64,000 bases of DNA from Aeromicrobium sp. Root472D3 (GTDB taxonomy: Bacteria > Actinomycetota > Actinomycetes > Propionibacteriales > Nocardioidaceae). The stretch is taken from the NCBI RefSeq assembly GCF_001426485.1, contig NZ_LMET01000001.1, positions 2,906,354 to 2,970,353 on the forward strand, written 5' to 3'. Shown here one piece after another: positions 42,042 to 50,676 of this stretch (positions are counted from its first letter, which is position 1; every line of letters begins with the position of its first letter). The translations under genes and the position numbers were made by a program. The notes beneath the pieces were generated by a model that was given only the letters and a program-made list of their open reading frames with translations, was not told the origin of the DNA and searched no databases.

Positions 42042-43552
42042 CGGATGGCCTCCAGCTCGGGTGCGCGGGACAGCAGCGTGCCGCCCCACTTCTGCTCGAG
42101 CAGCTGCTCGAGTGCGGCCGCCGCGTTGTAGAGGCGGTCGTCGGCCTTCTGGGGGGCCAGGAACTGCAGGCCCACCGGCAGGTCGTCCTCGTCGGCCAGG
42201 CCGACCGGCAGCGACAGGCCCGGGATGCCGACGAGGTTCGCCGGGATCGTGGCGACGTCGCCGAGGTACATCGCCAACGGGTCGTCGAGCTTGTCGCCCA
42301 GCGGGTAGGCGGTGGTCGGGGACGTCGGCGAGACCAGCACGTCGACGTCGGCGAACGCCGCCGCGAAGTCGCGCGACAGGATCGTGCGGACCTTCTGCGC
42401 CGAGCCGTAGTAGGCGTCGTAGTAGCCGCTCGACAGGGCGTAGGTGCCGAGGATGATGCGGCGCTTGACCTCGTCGCCGAACCCCGCGTCACGGCTCGAG
42501 GCCATGACCTGCTCGGCGCTGGGGTCGTCGACGCCGGCGGGGGGCACGCGCACGCCGTAGCGCATCGCGTCGAACTTGGCGAGGTTGCTGCTCGCCTCGC
42601 TCGGCATGACGAGGTAGTACGCGCCGAGCGCGTACCTCAGGCTGGGGATCGACACCTCGACGACCTCGGCGCCCGCGGACGTCAGGAGCTCGACGGCCTC
42701 GGTGAAGCGGGCCTCGACACCGGGCTGGAAGCCCTCGCCGCCCAGCTCGCGCACGATGCCGATGCGCAGCCCCTTGACGTCGGCCCGGCGGGCCGCGGCG
42801 ACGACGGCGGGCACCGCGTCGGGGATGCTCGTGGAGTCCATGGGGTCGTGACCCGCGATCAGCTCGTGCAGCAGAGCGGCGTCGAGCACCGTGCGGGTGA
42901 CGGGCCCGGCCTGGTCGAGGCTGCTGGCCATCGCGACGAGGCCGTAGCGGCTGACCCCTCCGTACGTCGGCTTGACGCCGACCGTGCCGGTCAGCGCGCC
43001 CGGCTGACGGATCGAGCCACCGGTGTCGGTGCCGATCGCGAGCGGGGCCTCGAAGGCCGCGACCGCGGCGGCCGACCCACCGCCCGAGCCGCCCGGGATG
43101 CGGGTCGTGTCCCACGGGTTGTGGGTCGGCCCGTACGCGGAGTGCTCGGTGGACGAGCCCATCGCGAACTCGTCCATGTTGGTCTTGCCCAGGATCGGCA
43201 GGCCGGCAGCCTTGATGCGGGCCGTCACGGTCGCGTCGTACGGCGGGATCCAGCCGTCGAGGATCTTCGAGCCGCACGTCGTCGGCATGCCCTTGGTCGC
43301 CAGCACGTCCTTGATCGCGATCGGCACGCCGGCCAGGTACGGCAGCTGGTCGCCGTCGGCGCGGCGCCGGTCGACGTCGGCGGCCGCGGCCAGCGCGCCC
43401 TCGGCGTCGACGTGCAGGAACGCGTGGATCGATCCGTCGACGGACTCGATGCGGTCGACGAGCGCCCGGGTCACCTCGACGGAGGAGACCTCCTCGGCCG
43501 ACAGGGCGCGTGCGAGCTCGTCGGCGGTCTTGCGGGTCAGGTCGCTGCTCAT
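42038..43552 (-). CDS. gatA: Asp-tRNA(Asn)/Glu-tRNA(Gln) amidotransferase subunit A
   Basis: 504-aa amidase that releases ammonia from glutamine. The Ser-cis-Ser-Lys triad is visible: Lys in [23 protein letters not shown] (about residue 80) and the [32 protein letters not shown] stretch with both serines. GatA length is typical. It is transcribed after gatC (start one base after the gatC stop region) and overlaps gatB. Confidence 0.96.
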   Translation of the reverse strand: MSSDLTRKTADELARALSAEEVSSVEVTRALVDRIESVDGSIHAFLHVDAEGALAAAADVDRRRADGDQLPYLAGVPIAIKDVLATKGMPTTCGSKILDGWIPPYDATVTARIKAAGLPILGKTNMDEFAMGSSTEHSAYGPTHNPWDTTRIPGGSGGGSAAAVAAFEAPLAIGTDTGGSIRQPGALTGTVGVKPTYGGVSRYGLVAMASSLDQAGPVTRTVLDAALLHELIAGHDPMDSTSIPDAVPAVVAAARRADVKGLRIGIVRELGGEGFQPGVEARFTEAVELLTSAGAEVVEVSIPSLRYALGAYYLVMPSEASSNLAKFDAMRYGVRVPPAGVDDPSAEQVMASSRDAGFGDEVKRRIILGTYALSSGYYDAYYGSAQKVRTILSRDFAAAFADVDVLVSPTSPTTAYPLGDKLDDPLAMYLGDVATIPANLVGIPGLSLPVGLADEDDLPVGLQFLAPQKADDRLYNAAAALEQLLEQKWGGTLLSRAPELEAIR

Positions 43553-43553
43553 G

Positions 43554-43862
43554 TCAGCCCTCTCCCAGGATCTTCGGGACCAGGAACCGCTGCTGGTCGG
43601 AGGCGGGTGCCGCGGCGAGGGCGTCGGCGGGCGCGAGACTCGGACGGACGACGTCCTCGCGGAAGACGTTGTCGACCGGCACCGGGTGGCTCATGGCCGG
43701 GACGTCGTCGCCGGCGGCCTCCTGGACGCTCGCGACGTGCTCGAGGATCGCGGGGAGCTCGGTGGCGAGGTGGTCGAGCTCAGCGTCGCTGAGGTCGATG
43801 CGGGCGAGGCCGGCCAGATGGACGACGTCCTCGCGGGAGATACCCGTGACGGGCTCAGACAT
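43554..43862 (-). CDS. gatC: Asp-tRNA(Asn)/Glu-tRNA(Gln) amidotransferase subunit C
   Basis: 102-aa stabilising subunit of GatCAB, with the family start [42 protein letters not shown] and the C-terminal [31 protein letters not shown] 43862 has GAAGGA upstream. First gene of the operon; the upstream intergenic stretch to the divergent hydrolase is 137 bp. Confidence 0.95.
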   Translation of the reverse strand: MSEPVTGISREDVVHLAGLARIDLSDAELDHLATELPAILEHVASVQEAAGDDVPAMSHPVPVDNVFREDVVRPSLAPADALAAAPASDQQRFLVPKILGEG

Positions 43863-43999
43863 ACAGGTCCTTCGAGATGAGTGGACTCGCTGGTGGGTCG
43901 AGCTGGTGACGTACTCGCCCATCCTAGTGACCCGGCCGGACACCCTCCACGGGGTGTCGTGGGACCGCGGGATGCCCGATTCTCTGTCAGGATCGGCCC

Positions 44000-44839
44000 A
44001 TGGAACCAGCGCGCATCTCCCGGGTCGACCACGCCGGACTGACCTTCGACGTCATCGACTCCGGCCCGCTCGACGGCGTCCCCGTCGTCCTCCTGCACGG
44101 CTTCCCGCAGCGGGCCACGTCGTGGGCCGCGGTGTCGGAGCACCTGCACGCCGCGGGGCTGCGGACGTACGCGCTCGACCAGCGCGGCTACTCCCCCGGC
44201 GCACGCCCCCTGTCGCGCTTCGCGTACGGCATCGACGAGCTCGTGGCCGACGCCAAGGCCCTGGTCGACGAGATCGGCACGCCCGTCCACGTCGTGGGCC
44301 ACGACTGGGGATCGGCGGTCGCATGGGCCGTCGCCGCCGCGCACCCCGCCGACGTCCTGTCGCTGACGGCGGTCTCCGTCGCGCACCCCGCCGCCTTCAT
44401 GCGGTCGATGGTCAGCAGCTCGCAGCTGCTGAAGTCGTACTACATGCTGGTGTTCCAGCTGCCCGTCCTGCCCGAGCGGATGCTCAGCCGCCGTGGCGGC
44501 CTGGGCGAGCGCATCCTGCGCGCGTCCGGCATGGACTCCCGCATGATCGAGACGTTCCGCGACGAGATCGTCGCCGACGGCGCGCTGCGGGGCGGTCTCG
44601 GCTACTACCGCTCGATCGTCCGGTCGGCCGGGTCGTTCGGCCGCACGGTCCCGGTGCCCACGACGTACGTGTGGAGCGACGGCGACACGGCCCTCGTGCG
44701 GCGCGGGGCCGACCTGACACCGCAGTTCGTCACGGGTCCGTACGAGCTCGAGGTCATCGCGGGCGCGACGCACTGGATCCCCGACCAGCACCCCGCCGAG
44801 CTCGCCGACATCGTCGTGCGCCGGGTCGGCTCGGTCTAG
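44000..44839 (+). CDS. Alpha/beta hydrolase (epoxide hydrolase-like)
   Basis: 279-aa hydrolase. It begins ISRVDHAGLTFDVIDSGPLDGVPVVLLHGFPQRATSWA with the HGFP oxyanion motif. The elbow VGHDWGSAVAW has Asp in the nucleophile position, typical of epoxide hydrolases and haloalkane dehalogenases. VWSDGDTALV and TGPYELEVIAGATHWIP supply the remaining triad residues. CAGGAT ends six bases ahead of ATG 44000. It overlaps the converging GtrA-like gene by 4 bp. Confidence 0.85.
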   Translation: MEPARISRVDHAGLTFDVIDSGPLDGVPVVLLHGFPQRATSWAAVSEHLHAAGLRTYALDQRGYSPGARPLSRFAYGIDELVADAKALVDEIGTPVHVVGHDWGSAVAWAVAAAHPADVLSLTAVSVAHPAAFMRSMVSSSQLLKSYYMLVFQLPVLPERMLSRRGGLGERILRASGMDSRMIETFRDEIVADGALRGGLGYYRSIVRSAGSFGRTVPVPTTYVWSDGDTALVRRGADLTPQFVTGPYELEVIAGATHWIPDQHPAELADIVVRRVGSV

Positions 44840-45261
44840 ACGACGTCGCAGACGTCCTCGTCGCGCCGGAACGAGAACGACCGGTGCCCCACGAAGCTCA
44901 GCAGGGTCGTGATCAGCACGACGACCCCTTGGGCCAGCACGGGCGGCACGCCCACGACCTCCACCAGGACCGGCAGGACGGCGGCGTTGACGCCGATCGA
45001 GACCGCGTAGACCGACACGAACCGCACCAGGTCGCGCAGGACGTGACCGTGCACGACGAACACGAGGCGTCGGTACAGGACGAACGCGACGGAGATGCCG
45101 ACCGCGTACGAGCACAGCAGGCTCAGCAGGTAGCCGAAGCGCACGTCGTGGAAGACCCAGAGGGTCAGGGCACCGAACGTCAGGTAGCCCAGGACGGTGT
45201 TGAAGCCGCCGACGAGCACGAAGCGCACCTTCTGGTCGGCGAGGAGACGCCTGATCGTCAT
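44836..45261 (-). CDS. GtrA-like membrane protein
   Basis: 141-aa protein with four hydrophobic helices in the GtrA arrangement (KVRFVLVGGFNTVLGYLTFGALTLWVF, YLLSLLCSYAVGISVAFVLYRRLVFVV, VRFVSVYAVSIGVNAAVLPVLVEVV, VLAQGVVVLITTLLSFVGHRSFSF). GtrA proteins take part in flipping lipid-linked sugars or in cell-wall glycan modification. It is coupled to the upstream Cys-rich gene by a 4-bp overlap. Confidence 0.88.
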   Translation of the reverse strand: MTIRRLLADQKVRFVLVGGFNTVLGYLTFGALTLWVFHDVRFGYLLSLLCSYAVGISVAFVLYRRLVFVVHGHVLRDLVRFVSVYAVSIGVNAAVLPVLVEVVGVPPVLAQGVVVLITTLLSFVGHRSFSFRRDEDVCDVV

Positions 45262-45641
45262 GACGCGCGCACCAGTCGTCGCACCGCGGCGAGCCGGTCG
45301 TCGCTCGCGTGCAGCTCGCTCCACCGGTTGCGCGGCGACCACCGGCGGAAGCGGCCGCACGGCGTGACCGACGTCGACCTCCCGGCCTCGACGTCGCGCA
45401 GGCACGCCTGGCAGCACCCGCGGTGGTGGATGCTCGCGTGCCGGCACCGCAGGCACCCCTCGTCGTCCGCCACCTCGCGCGGCCACAGCATCCAGAGCGC
45501 GGCGATCAGCGGCGGGCCGACCAGGAGCCCGGCCCACCCCCACCACGACCACAGCCCGACACCCACGACGGCGACCTGGACGAGCACCAGCGCCGTCGTC
45601 ACGGCTCGCTCGGCCCACGCCGGCACGACAGGTCTACGCAC
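45258..45641 (-). CDS. Membrane protein with Cys/His-rich segment, unknown function
   Basis: 127-aa protein with two N-terminal hydrophobic helices (AVTTALVLVQVAVVGVGLWSWWGWAGLLVGPPLIAALWML) and a soluble part containing CLRCRHASIHHRGCCQAC, a possible zinc site, followed by a basic stretch. GTG 45641 follows TAGCAT by six bases, which supports this start. The operon partner is the GtrA-like protein, hinting at a cell-envelope role. I do not recognise the family. Confidence 0.65.
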   Translation of the reverse strand: MRRPVVPAWAERAVTTALVLVQVAVVGVGLWSWWGWAGLLVGPPLIAALWMLWPREVADDEGCLRCRHASIHHRGCCQACLRDVEAGRSTSVTPCGRFRRWSPRNRWSELHASDDRLAAVRRLVRAS

Positions 45642-45683
45642 CTCGCAATGCTAGTGGTTCCCCCGCTCCGGCGAGGAGCGGAG

Positions 45684-47351
45684 TCAGTCGGGGACGGGGG
45701 CGAGGTGCGCGTGCACCTGGGCGACGGCGCCCGCCCCCTCGCCGCTGGCCGAGGCGACGCGCTTCATCGACCCGGCCCGGACGTCGCCCGCGGCGAAGAC
45801 TCCCGGCACGGTCGTCTCGAGGGGTGCCGGGGGCAGTCCGTCGCGCCACCTGTCTCTCGGGATGTCGCGACCGGTCAGGACGAACCCCCGCTCGTCGCGT
45901 GCCACGTCGTCGGGCAGCCAGTCGCACTCCGGCTCGGCCCCCAGCAGCAGGAACAGGCCGTCGGCCGGCAGCCGCTCCGGCTCGCCGCCGGCACCCTGCA
46001 GCGCGATCCACTCGAGGTGCCCCTCGCCGTCGCCGTCGACGACCCGCGAGCCGACCCGCACCGTGATGTCGTCATGGGTGGCGATCTCGTCGACCAGGTA
46101 GGCCGACATCGTCTCGGACAGCGACGCCCGGCGCACGACGATCGTCACGCTGCGGGCGAAGCGCGCGAGGTGCAGCGCGGCCTGCCCCGCCGAGTTGCCA
46201 CCCCCCACGACGAAGACGTCACGCCCCTCCATCTCGCGCGCGACGCTGGTGGCGGCGCCGTAGTGCACCCCCGTGCCGACCAGACGCTCGAGGCTCGGCA
46301 CGCCGAGCCGCCGGTAGCGCACGCCGCACGCCACCAGCACCGCCCGGGCGCGCAGGACGCCGTCGTCGTACGCGACCTCGTGCAGCGTGCCCGGCGTCAG
46401 GTTGGTCGCGGCCCGCCCGGTGAAGATGCGCGCGCCGAACCGCGTCGCCTGCAGGCGGGCACGGAAGGCCAGGCGCATGCCGGAGACGCCGCGCGGGAAG
46501 CCCAGGTAGTTGCGGATCATCGAGCTCGTGCCGGCCTGACCACCCACCGCCTCGGGATCGAGCACGACGGTGCGCAGCCCCTCGGACGCCCCGTACACGG
46601 CTGCCGCCAGGCCGGCGGGCCCGGCGCCGATGATCAGCAGGTCGGCCACGTAGTCGTCGCCCAGGTCGCGCGGCGACCCGTAGTAGGCGCTGGCCACGAG
46701 CCGGTCGGTGGCCCCGGCGATCGTCGGACGCCCGTACGCCGACACGAGCGGCAGGGGCGCGTCGTCACCGACCTCGTCGAGCAGCTCGCGGCCGACCGGG
46801 CTGTCGGGGCGGTAGCGGCTCCACGGCGAGCCCATGCGGTCGAGGAAGTCACGGATGCCCGCGACGGCGGGCTGGGTGCCGTCGTCGACGATGCGGACGC
46901 CTGCCACCTCGGGCCGCGACGTCGTGGTCGCCCACTCCGACAGGTACTCCGTGATCGCGGTGTGGAACTCCTCGTCGCGCGGACCCTGCGGGATCAGCAG
47001 GTACGTGTCGAGACGGCCGACGGCCAGGGCGGGTCGCAGCACCTCGAGCGCCGCCTGGAACGTGCCGGCCGGCACCAGGACGACGCGACGGCTGCTGGGC
47101 GACAGACGTCGCAGCTCGTCGACGAGGTCGAGCGCGCTGCCGTCGAGGGCGTGGTCGACGCCCAGGAGCGCGATCTGGCGGCCGTCGTCGAGCAGCGAGA
47201 CGGCCTCGTCCACGACCACCTCGGGCCCCAGCAGGGTGCGCACGTCGTAGTCGCGGGAGTACCGGCTGCGGAACTCGTCCTCCAGCACGTCACGGCTGTC
47301 GGCGGTGGCAGCGAGCAGGATGACGGGCTTCTGGCGCGCAGACTCGGTCAT
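45684..47351 (-). CDS. FAD-dependent thioredoxin-reductase-like protein lacking the CxxC motif
   Basis: 555-aa protein. Residues 1-155 form a receiver/helical-type domain (PVILLAATADSRDVLEDEFRSRYSRDYDVRTLLGPEVVVDEAVSLL, then ALLGVDHALDGSALDLVDELRRLSPSSRRVVLVPAG). The FAD-binding site is LLIIGAGPAGLAAAVYGASEGLRTVVLD, and the NAD(P) site is VFVVGGGNSAGQAALHLARFARSVTIVVRR. In thioredoxin reductases, CATC follows GVxY; here the matching place is GVHYGAATSVA, without cysteine. It closes with GVFAAGDVRAGSMKRVASASGEGAGAV. Electrons therefore cannot pass to thioredoxin by that disulfide. Leaderless-type start. Confidence 0.82.
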   Translation of the reverse strand: MTESARQKPVILLAATADSRDVLEDEFRSRYSRDYDVRTLLGPEVVVDEAVSLLDDGRQIALLGVDHALDGSALDLVDELRRLSPSSRRVVLVPAGTFQAALEVLRPALAVGRLDTYLLIPQGPRDEEFHTAITEYLSEWATTTSRPEVAGVRIVDDGTQPAVAGIRDFLDRMGSPWSRYRPDSPVGRELLDEVGDDAPLPLVSAYGRPTIAGATDRLVASAYYGSPRDLGDDYVADLLIIGAGPAGLAAAVYGASEGLRTVVLDPEAVGGQAGTSSMIRNYLGFPRGVSGMRLAFRARLQATRFGARIFTGRAATNLTPGTLHEVAYDDGVLRARAVLVACGVRYRRLGVPSLERLVGTGVHYGAATSVAREMEGRDVFVVGGGNSAGQAALHLARFARSVTIVVRRASLSETMSAYLVDEIATHDDITVRVGSRVVDGDGEGHLEWIALQGAGGEPERLPADGLFLLLGAEPECDWLPDDVARDERGFVLTGRDIPRDRWRDGLPPAPLETTVPGVFAAGDVRAGSMKRVASASGEGAGAVAQVHAHLAPVPD

Positions 47352-47383
47352 GCGCGAAAAGTAGCAGTCCCTAGGCTGTGCTC
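47352..47383. promoter_or_regulatory. 32-bp divergent promoter between two leaderless-type genes
   Basis: TACTTT on the minus strand (47358-47363) and TAGGCT on the plus strand (47372-47377) each end six bases before their own start codons. The two -10 boxes are eight bases apart, so the -35 region of each promoter lies inside the other gene's 5' end, and simultaneous use seems sterically difficult. Confidence 0.6.
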
Positions 47384-47731
47384 ATGCCACCTCAGAAGCC
47401 GACCGACCTGGGCCCGCTCGACGCCGCGGCGTTCCTGTGCGAGGTCGCGATGGTCGTGCTCCTCGTGCTGGCGGGCCACGGGTTCGCCGACGGCTGGCGC
47501 GGGTGGGCCGTGGGCGTCTTCCTGGCGCTCGTCGCGATCGCGATCTGGGCGCAGTGGATGTCGCCCACCTCGGTGCGCCGGCTCGAGCTGCCGACCCGGC
47601 TGGTCGTGCAGATCATGCTGTTCGTCACGACGGCGCTCTACGCCGCGGCCGGCGGGCTCGTGTGGGCCGGCCTGGGCTTCGCAGCGATCGCGACGGCGGT
47701 CTTCGTCGCGCTGTCGCGTCAGGACGCCTGA
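47384..47731 (+). CDS. YrdB-like (DUF2568) membrane protein
   Basis: 115-aa protein with four hydrophobic helices (VAMVVLLVLAGHGFADGW, AVGVFLALVAIAIWAQWMSP, RLVVQIMLFVTTALYAAAGG, LGFAAIATAVFVALSR). The WMSP, RLELPTRLVVQI pattern fits DUF2568/YrdB proteins. Function unknown. The 3' end overlaps the converging pseudouridine synthase gene by 13 bp. Confidence 0.8.
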   Translation: MPPQKPTDLGPLDAAAFLCEVAMVVLLVLAGHGFADGWRGWAVGVFLALVAIAIWAQWMSPTSVRRLELPTRLVVQIMLFVTTALYAAAGGLVWAGLGFAAIATAVFVALSRQDA

Positions 47732-48651
47732 CCCGGCGGCAGCGGCAGGCGCCGCACGCTGCCGAACCACCGCTCCGTCCGGTCGATCGGATCGGTGAAC
47801 GCGATCTCCTGCGCGAGCAGCTGCAACGGCGTCGTGAAGTCGTCGATCGCGACGTCCCGGACGACCGGGTACAGCGGGTCGTCCACGATCGGGATGCCCA
47901 GCCCGGCGAGGTGCACCCGCAGCTGGTGGGTGCGTCCGGTGCGGGGCGTCAGCCGGTAGCGACCGAGGCCGCCCTCGCCCGCGTCCACCAGCTCGACGAG
48001 CGTCTCGGCGTTGACCGGCGCACCGGGCACGACCTCGGCCTGCCAGCTGCCACGCCGCTTGACCAGGTGGTTCGTGACCGTGCACGGCAGCTCGAGGTCC
48101 GCGCGCACGGGCGCCAGCGCACCGTACGTCTTGCGGACCGTCCCCCGCTGGAACATCGTCTGGTACGGCCCCCGCCACCGCCGCTCGGTCGCGAGCATGA
48201 GCAGCCCGGACGTCACCCGGTCGAGCCGGTGCAGGGGCGACAGCTCCGGCAGCCCGAGCTCGTCGCGCAGGCGCACGACGACGCTCTGGCGGATGTGCTG
48301 GCCGCGCGGGATCGACGACAGGAACGCCGGCTTGTCGACGACGACGAGCCGCTCGTCGCGGTGGACGACGTGGATCTCACCCGGCACCTCGACCTCGTCG
48401 GGCAGGTCGCGGTGGAACCAGACGAACGTGTGCGGCGTGTACGGCTCGTCGTCGCGGACGGGCGTCAGGTCGTCGTGCACGAACCGGCGCTCGGCCAGCA
48501 TCGCGGCGATGTCGACGCGCTCGGGCAGGCGGTCGCGCAGCCACGCGCCCATCGTCGGCCACGGGTCGGGGCGGGGCACGCCGCGATCGGGCGTGCGCAG
48601 CCAGGCGGCGGCGAGCCCGTGGCGTGGCGGCAGCGGCGAACGGGGAGGCAC
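47719..48651 (-). CDS. RluA-family pseudouridine synthase
   Basis: 310-aa RNA-modifying enzyme. The catalytic Asp is in LHRLDRVTSGLLMLA, with VVDKPAFLSS before and TPRTGRTHQLRVHLAGLGIPIVDDPLYP after, all family motifs. The target uridine is not predictable. The GTG start at 48651 overlaps the stop of the gene before it by one base (TAGTG), which argues against longer readings. Part of an operon 49510-47719. Confidence 0.88.
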   Translation of the reverse strand: MPPRSPLPPRHGLAAAWLRTPDRGVPRPDPWPTMGAWLRDRLPERVDIAAMLAERRFVHDDLTPVRDDEPYTPHTFVWFHRDLPDEVEVPGEIHVVHRDERLVVVDKPAFLSSIPRGQHIRQSVVVRLRDELGLPELSPLHRLDRVTSGLLMLATERRWRGPYQTMFQRGTVRKTYGALAPVRADLELPCTVTNHLVKRRGSWQAEVVPGAPVNAETLVELVDAGEGGLGRYRLTPRTGRTHQLRVHLAGLGIPIVDDPLYPVVRDVAIDDFTTPLQLLAQEIAFTDPIDRTERWFGSVRRLPLPPGQAS

Positions 48652-49265
48652 TACTGCGGCGACAGCCGGCTGCGCAGCGGCGGCAGCTCGGGACGGATCG
48701 AGCTGTGGAAGGCGCCCCGGAACAGCACGACGTGGTCCTCGTCGTCCCACCGCGCTCCGACGACCTCCTCCAGCGCGCCCATGGCGTCCGGCCGTCCCGA
48801 CACGAACCGGCGCCACTGCTGGGGCGTCGCGTGCAGCAGGAAGATCTCGCCGTCGTCCTCGACGACCTCGACGACGCCGTGCCGCACGAGATTGGCGTTG
48901 CCGTACGAACGACGCAGGGCCTCCTCGACCTCCGGCACGTCGACGGGGGGCCGCGGGCCCGGCTCGACGGTCTCGTGGACGATCGACGACCGCCACCGGG
49001 CCAGCGCGAACGTCGCGTACGACCCGGCGTCGTCGAGCCCGCTGGCCACCCGCCAGGCCCGGTCGAACAGCAGCCGCGACGTGACCGTGTCGTGGCCGTC
49101 CTCGACCGTCAGCAGCAGGTCGTCGAACCCGTCGTCGCCGCGCACCACGCGCAGCGCGGTGATCCGGTACTCGTCGCCGTACCCGTCGCTGCGGTCGAGA
49201 CCGTCGGCGACGGCGTCGGCCGCGAAGATGGCCCGCAGCGCCTCGACGAGCTCGTCGTCCGTCAC
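48651..49265 (-). CDS. Hypothetical protein, unknown function (204 aa)
   Basis: Acidic soluble protein with no signal peptide. Visible blocks are TDDELVEALRAIFAADAVADGLDRS, RITALRVVRGDDGFDDLLLTVEDGHDTVTSRLLFDRAWRVASG and LVRHGVVEVVEDDGEIFLLHATPQQWRRFVSGR. GTG 49265 overlaps the DUF1272 gene by 4 bp, so they are coupled. I do not recognise a family. It precedes a pseudouridine synthase but a link is not evident. Confidence 0.65.
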   Translation of the reverse strand: MTDDELVEALRAIFAADAVADGLDRSDGYGDEYRITALRVVRGDDGFDDLLLTVEDGHDTVTSRLLFDRAWRVASGLDDAGSYATFALARWRSSIVHETVEPGPRPPVDVPEVEEALRRSYGNANLVRHGVVEVVEDDGEIFLLHATPQQWRRFVSGRPDAMGALEEVVGARWDDEDHVVLFRGAFHSSIRPELPPLRSRLSPQ

Positions 49266-49510
49266 GCCGGCACCGGCCGGCAGCCGGGGTTGAACACGCG
49301 CACCGTCGACGGCGGGTCGTCCACGAGCCGCGACGCCGACGGGACGGGCCGGCGGGCGAGGCCCCCACCGCAGTTGGGGCACACGCCGCGCAGGACGGTG
49401 GTGGCGCACTCCAGGCACCACGTGCACTCGTAGCTGCAGATCAGGACGTCCGGCGACGACGGGTCGAGGTCGGTGTCACAGCACTCGCAGCTCGGGCGGA
49501 TGTCCAGCAT
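49262..49510 (-). CDS. DUF1272 protein (Cys-rich, zinc-binding)
   Basis: 82-aa protein with the DUF1272 pattern: MLDIRPSCECCDTDLDPSSPDVLICSYECTWCLEC, then VCPNCGGGLARRPV. Eight Cys residues in CxxC-like pairs probably bind two zinc ions. A CATACT -10-like box at 49517-49522 ends six bases before the ATG, so it heads the operon 49510-47719. Function unknown in the family. Confidence 0.88.
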   Translation of the reverse strand: MLDIRPSCECCDTDLDPSSPDVLICSYECTWCLECATTVLRGVCPNCGGGLARRPVPSASRLVDDPPSTVRVFNPGCRPVPA

Positions 49511-49586
49511 GGGTCCAGTATGGGGCTCGCGGGCGCGGGCGCGGGCAACGACGCATCGCGTCAGTCGCGGGCAGCGGCGCATCGCG

Positions 49587-50621
49587 TCAGTCGCGGACGC
49601 CGAGCAGGCGCACGACCTCGTCGGAGGCGTAGAACGGTGCCAGCTCGGCCCTCAGCACCCGCTCGAGCTCGCCGGACTCGACGAGCGTCCCGACGACGGC
49701 GGGCGCGAACCGCACGACGTCGGCCACGAGGTCGGCTCGGTCGAGGTCGAGCTGCTCGAGCAGCTCACCGGGCGTGTAGCCGCCGAACGCCTCGAAGAAC
49801 CCGTCGACGACGGCGTGGCCGAGCGCCACCACGCGGGGGTGGCCGAGGACGGAGACCGTCAGGTCGTGGGCCGCGTCGACGACGCCCGACACCTGCTCGA
49901 CGTCGGCGTCGTCGCCGAGACCGCGCACGGGCTCGGCCGCGACGAGGTCCCACACCTGCAGCACCGCGTCGCGGGTCGTCGGATCGCGCAGGGTGTCGAC
50001 GATGATGCGGTTCAGTCGGCGCACCGCCAGCGTGCCGCCCTTGCCGGCCGTGTCGGCCAGCAGGCCGTCGAGCTGCTTGTCGGCCGCGCCGACCATGCCC
50101 GCCGCCGCCTTGGTGCCCATCGACAGCAGGGAGCCGAGGCCGGGCACCTTGTCGGCGACCGCCTGGTTCGCCGCGATCGCCTCGCCCACGATGCGGCCCA
50201 TGAAGCGGGTCGCGGTGGCGCCGACCAGCGGGCTCGCGGTGAGCCGCTCCAGCGCGCGCTCGAGCACGGGCGTCAGCGCCAGCGTCTCGTCGAGCAGTCG
50301 CTCGACCTGCTCGCGGTCGACGACGTCGCCGAGTGGGAAGGCCTCCGCCGGGCCCGCGACCGCGAGCTCGCGGCCGAGCTCGATGAACGCGGCGACGGCG
50401 GGGCTGCCCGGCACGTCGGTCAGCGCCCTGCCGACGACGACCTTGACGGCCTCGGGGTCGACCAGGTCGGCGAGCTGATGACCGTCCGCCGCGTCGAGCA
50501 CCGCGGTCGCGATCCGCGTCACGGTCACGGTCAGCTCGTCGCCCGTCAGGCGGGCGAGGTGGAAGGCGACCTGGGCGTCGAGCAGTCGGTCGCCGAGCGG
50601 CACGGCGTCGTCGGTGGGCAC
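49587..50621 (-). CDS. Hypothetical protein, unknown function (344 aa)
   Basis: Helical, acidic, soluble protein rich in Ala, Val, Leu and Asp; it contains VGRALTDVPGSPAVAAFIELGRELAVAG and MGRIVGEAIAANQAVADKVPGLGSLLSMGTKAAAGMVGAADKQLDGLL, without catalytic motifs. The start is GTG 50621: TACCGT at 50628-50633 ends six bases before it, while an upstream GTG at 50639 would lie within that promoter. No family recognised. Confidence 0.65.
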   Translation of the reverse strand: MPTDDAVPLGDRLLDAQVAFHLARLTGDELTVTVTRIATAVLDAADGHQLADLVDPEAVKVVVGRALTDVPGSPAVAAFIELGRELAVAGPAEAFPLGDVVDREQVERLLDETLALTPVLERALERLTASPLVGATATRFMGRIVGEAIAANQAVADKVPGLGSLLSMGTKAAAGMVGAADKQLDGLLADTAGKGGTLAVRRLNRIIVDTLRDPTTRDAVLQVWDLVAAEPVRGLGDDADVEQVSGVVDAAHDLTVSVLGHPRVVALGHAVVDGFFEAFGGYTPGELLEQLDLDRADLVADVVRFAPAVVGTLVESGELERVLRAELAPFYASDEVVRLLGVRD

Positions 50622-50676
50622 ACCCCGACGGTACGTCACCCGCGCCGTCCGGGTGGGCCGATCGGCGGGCCGCGGG

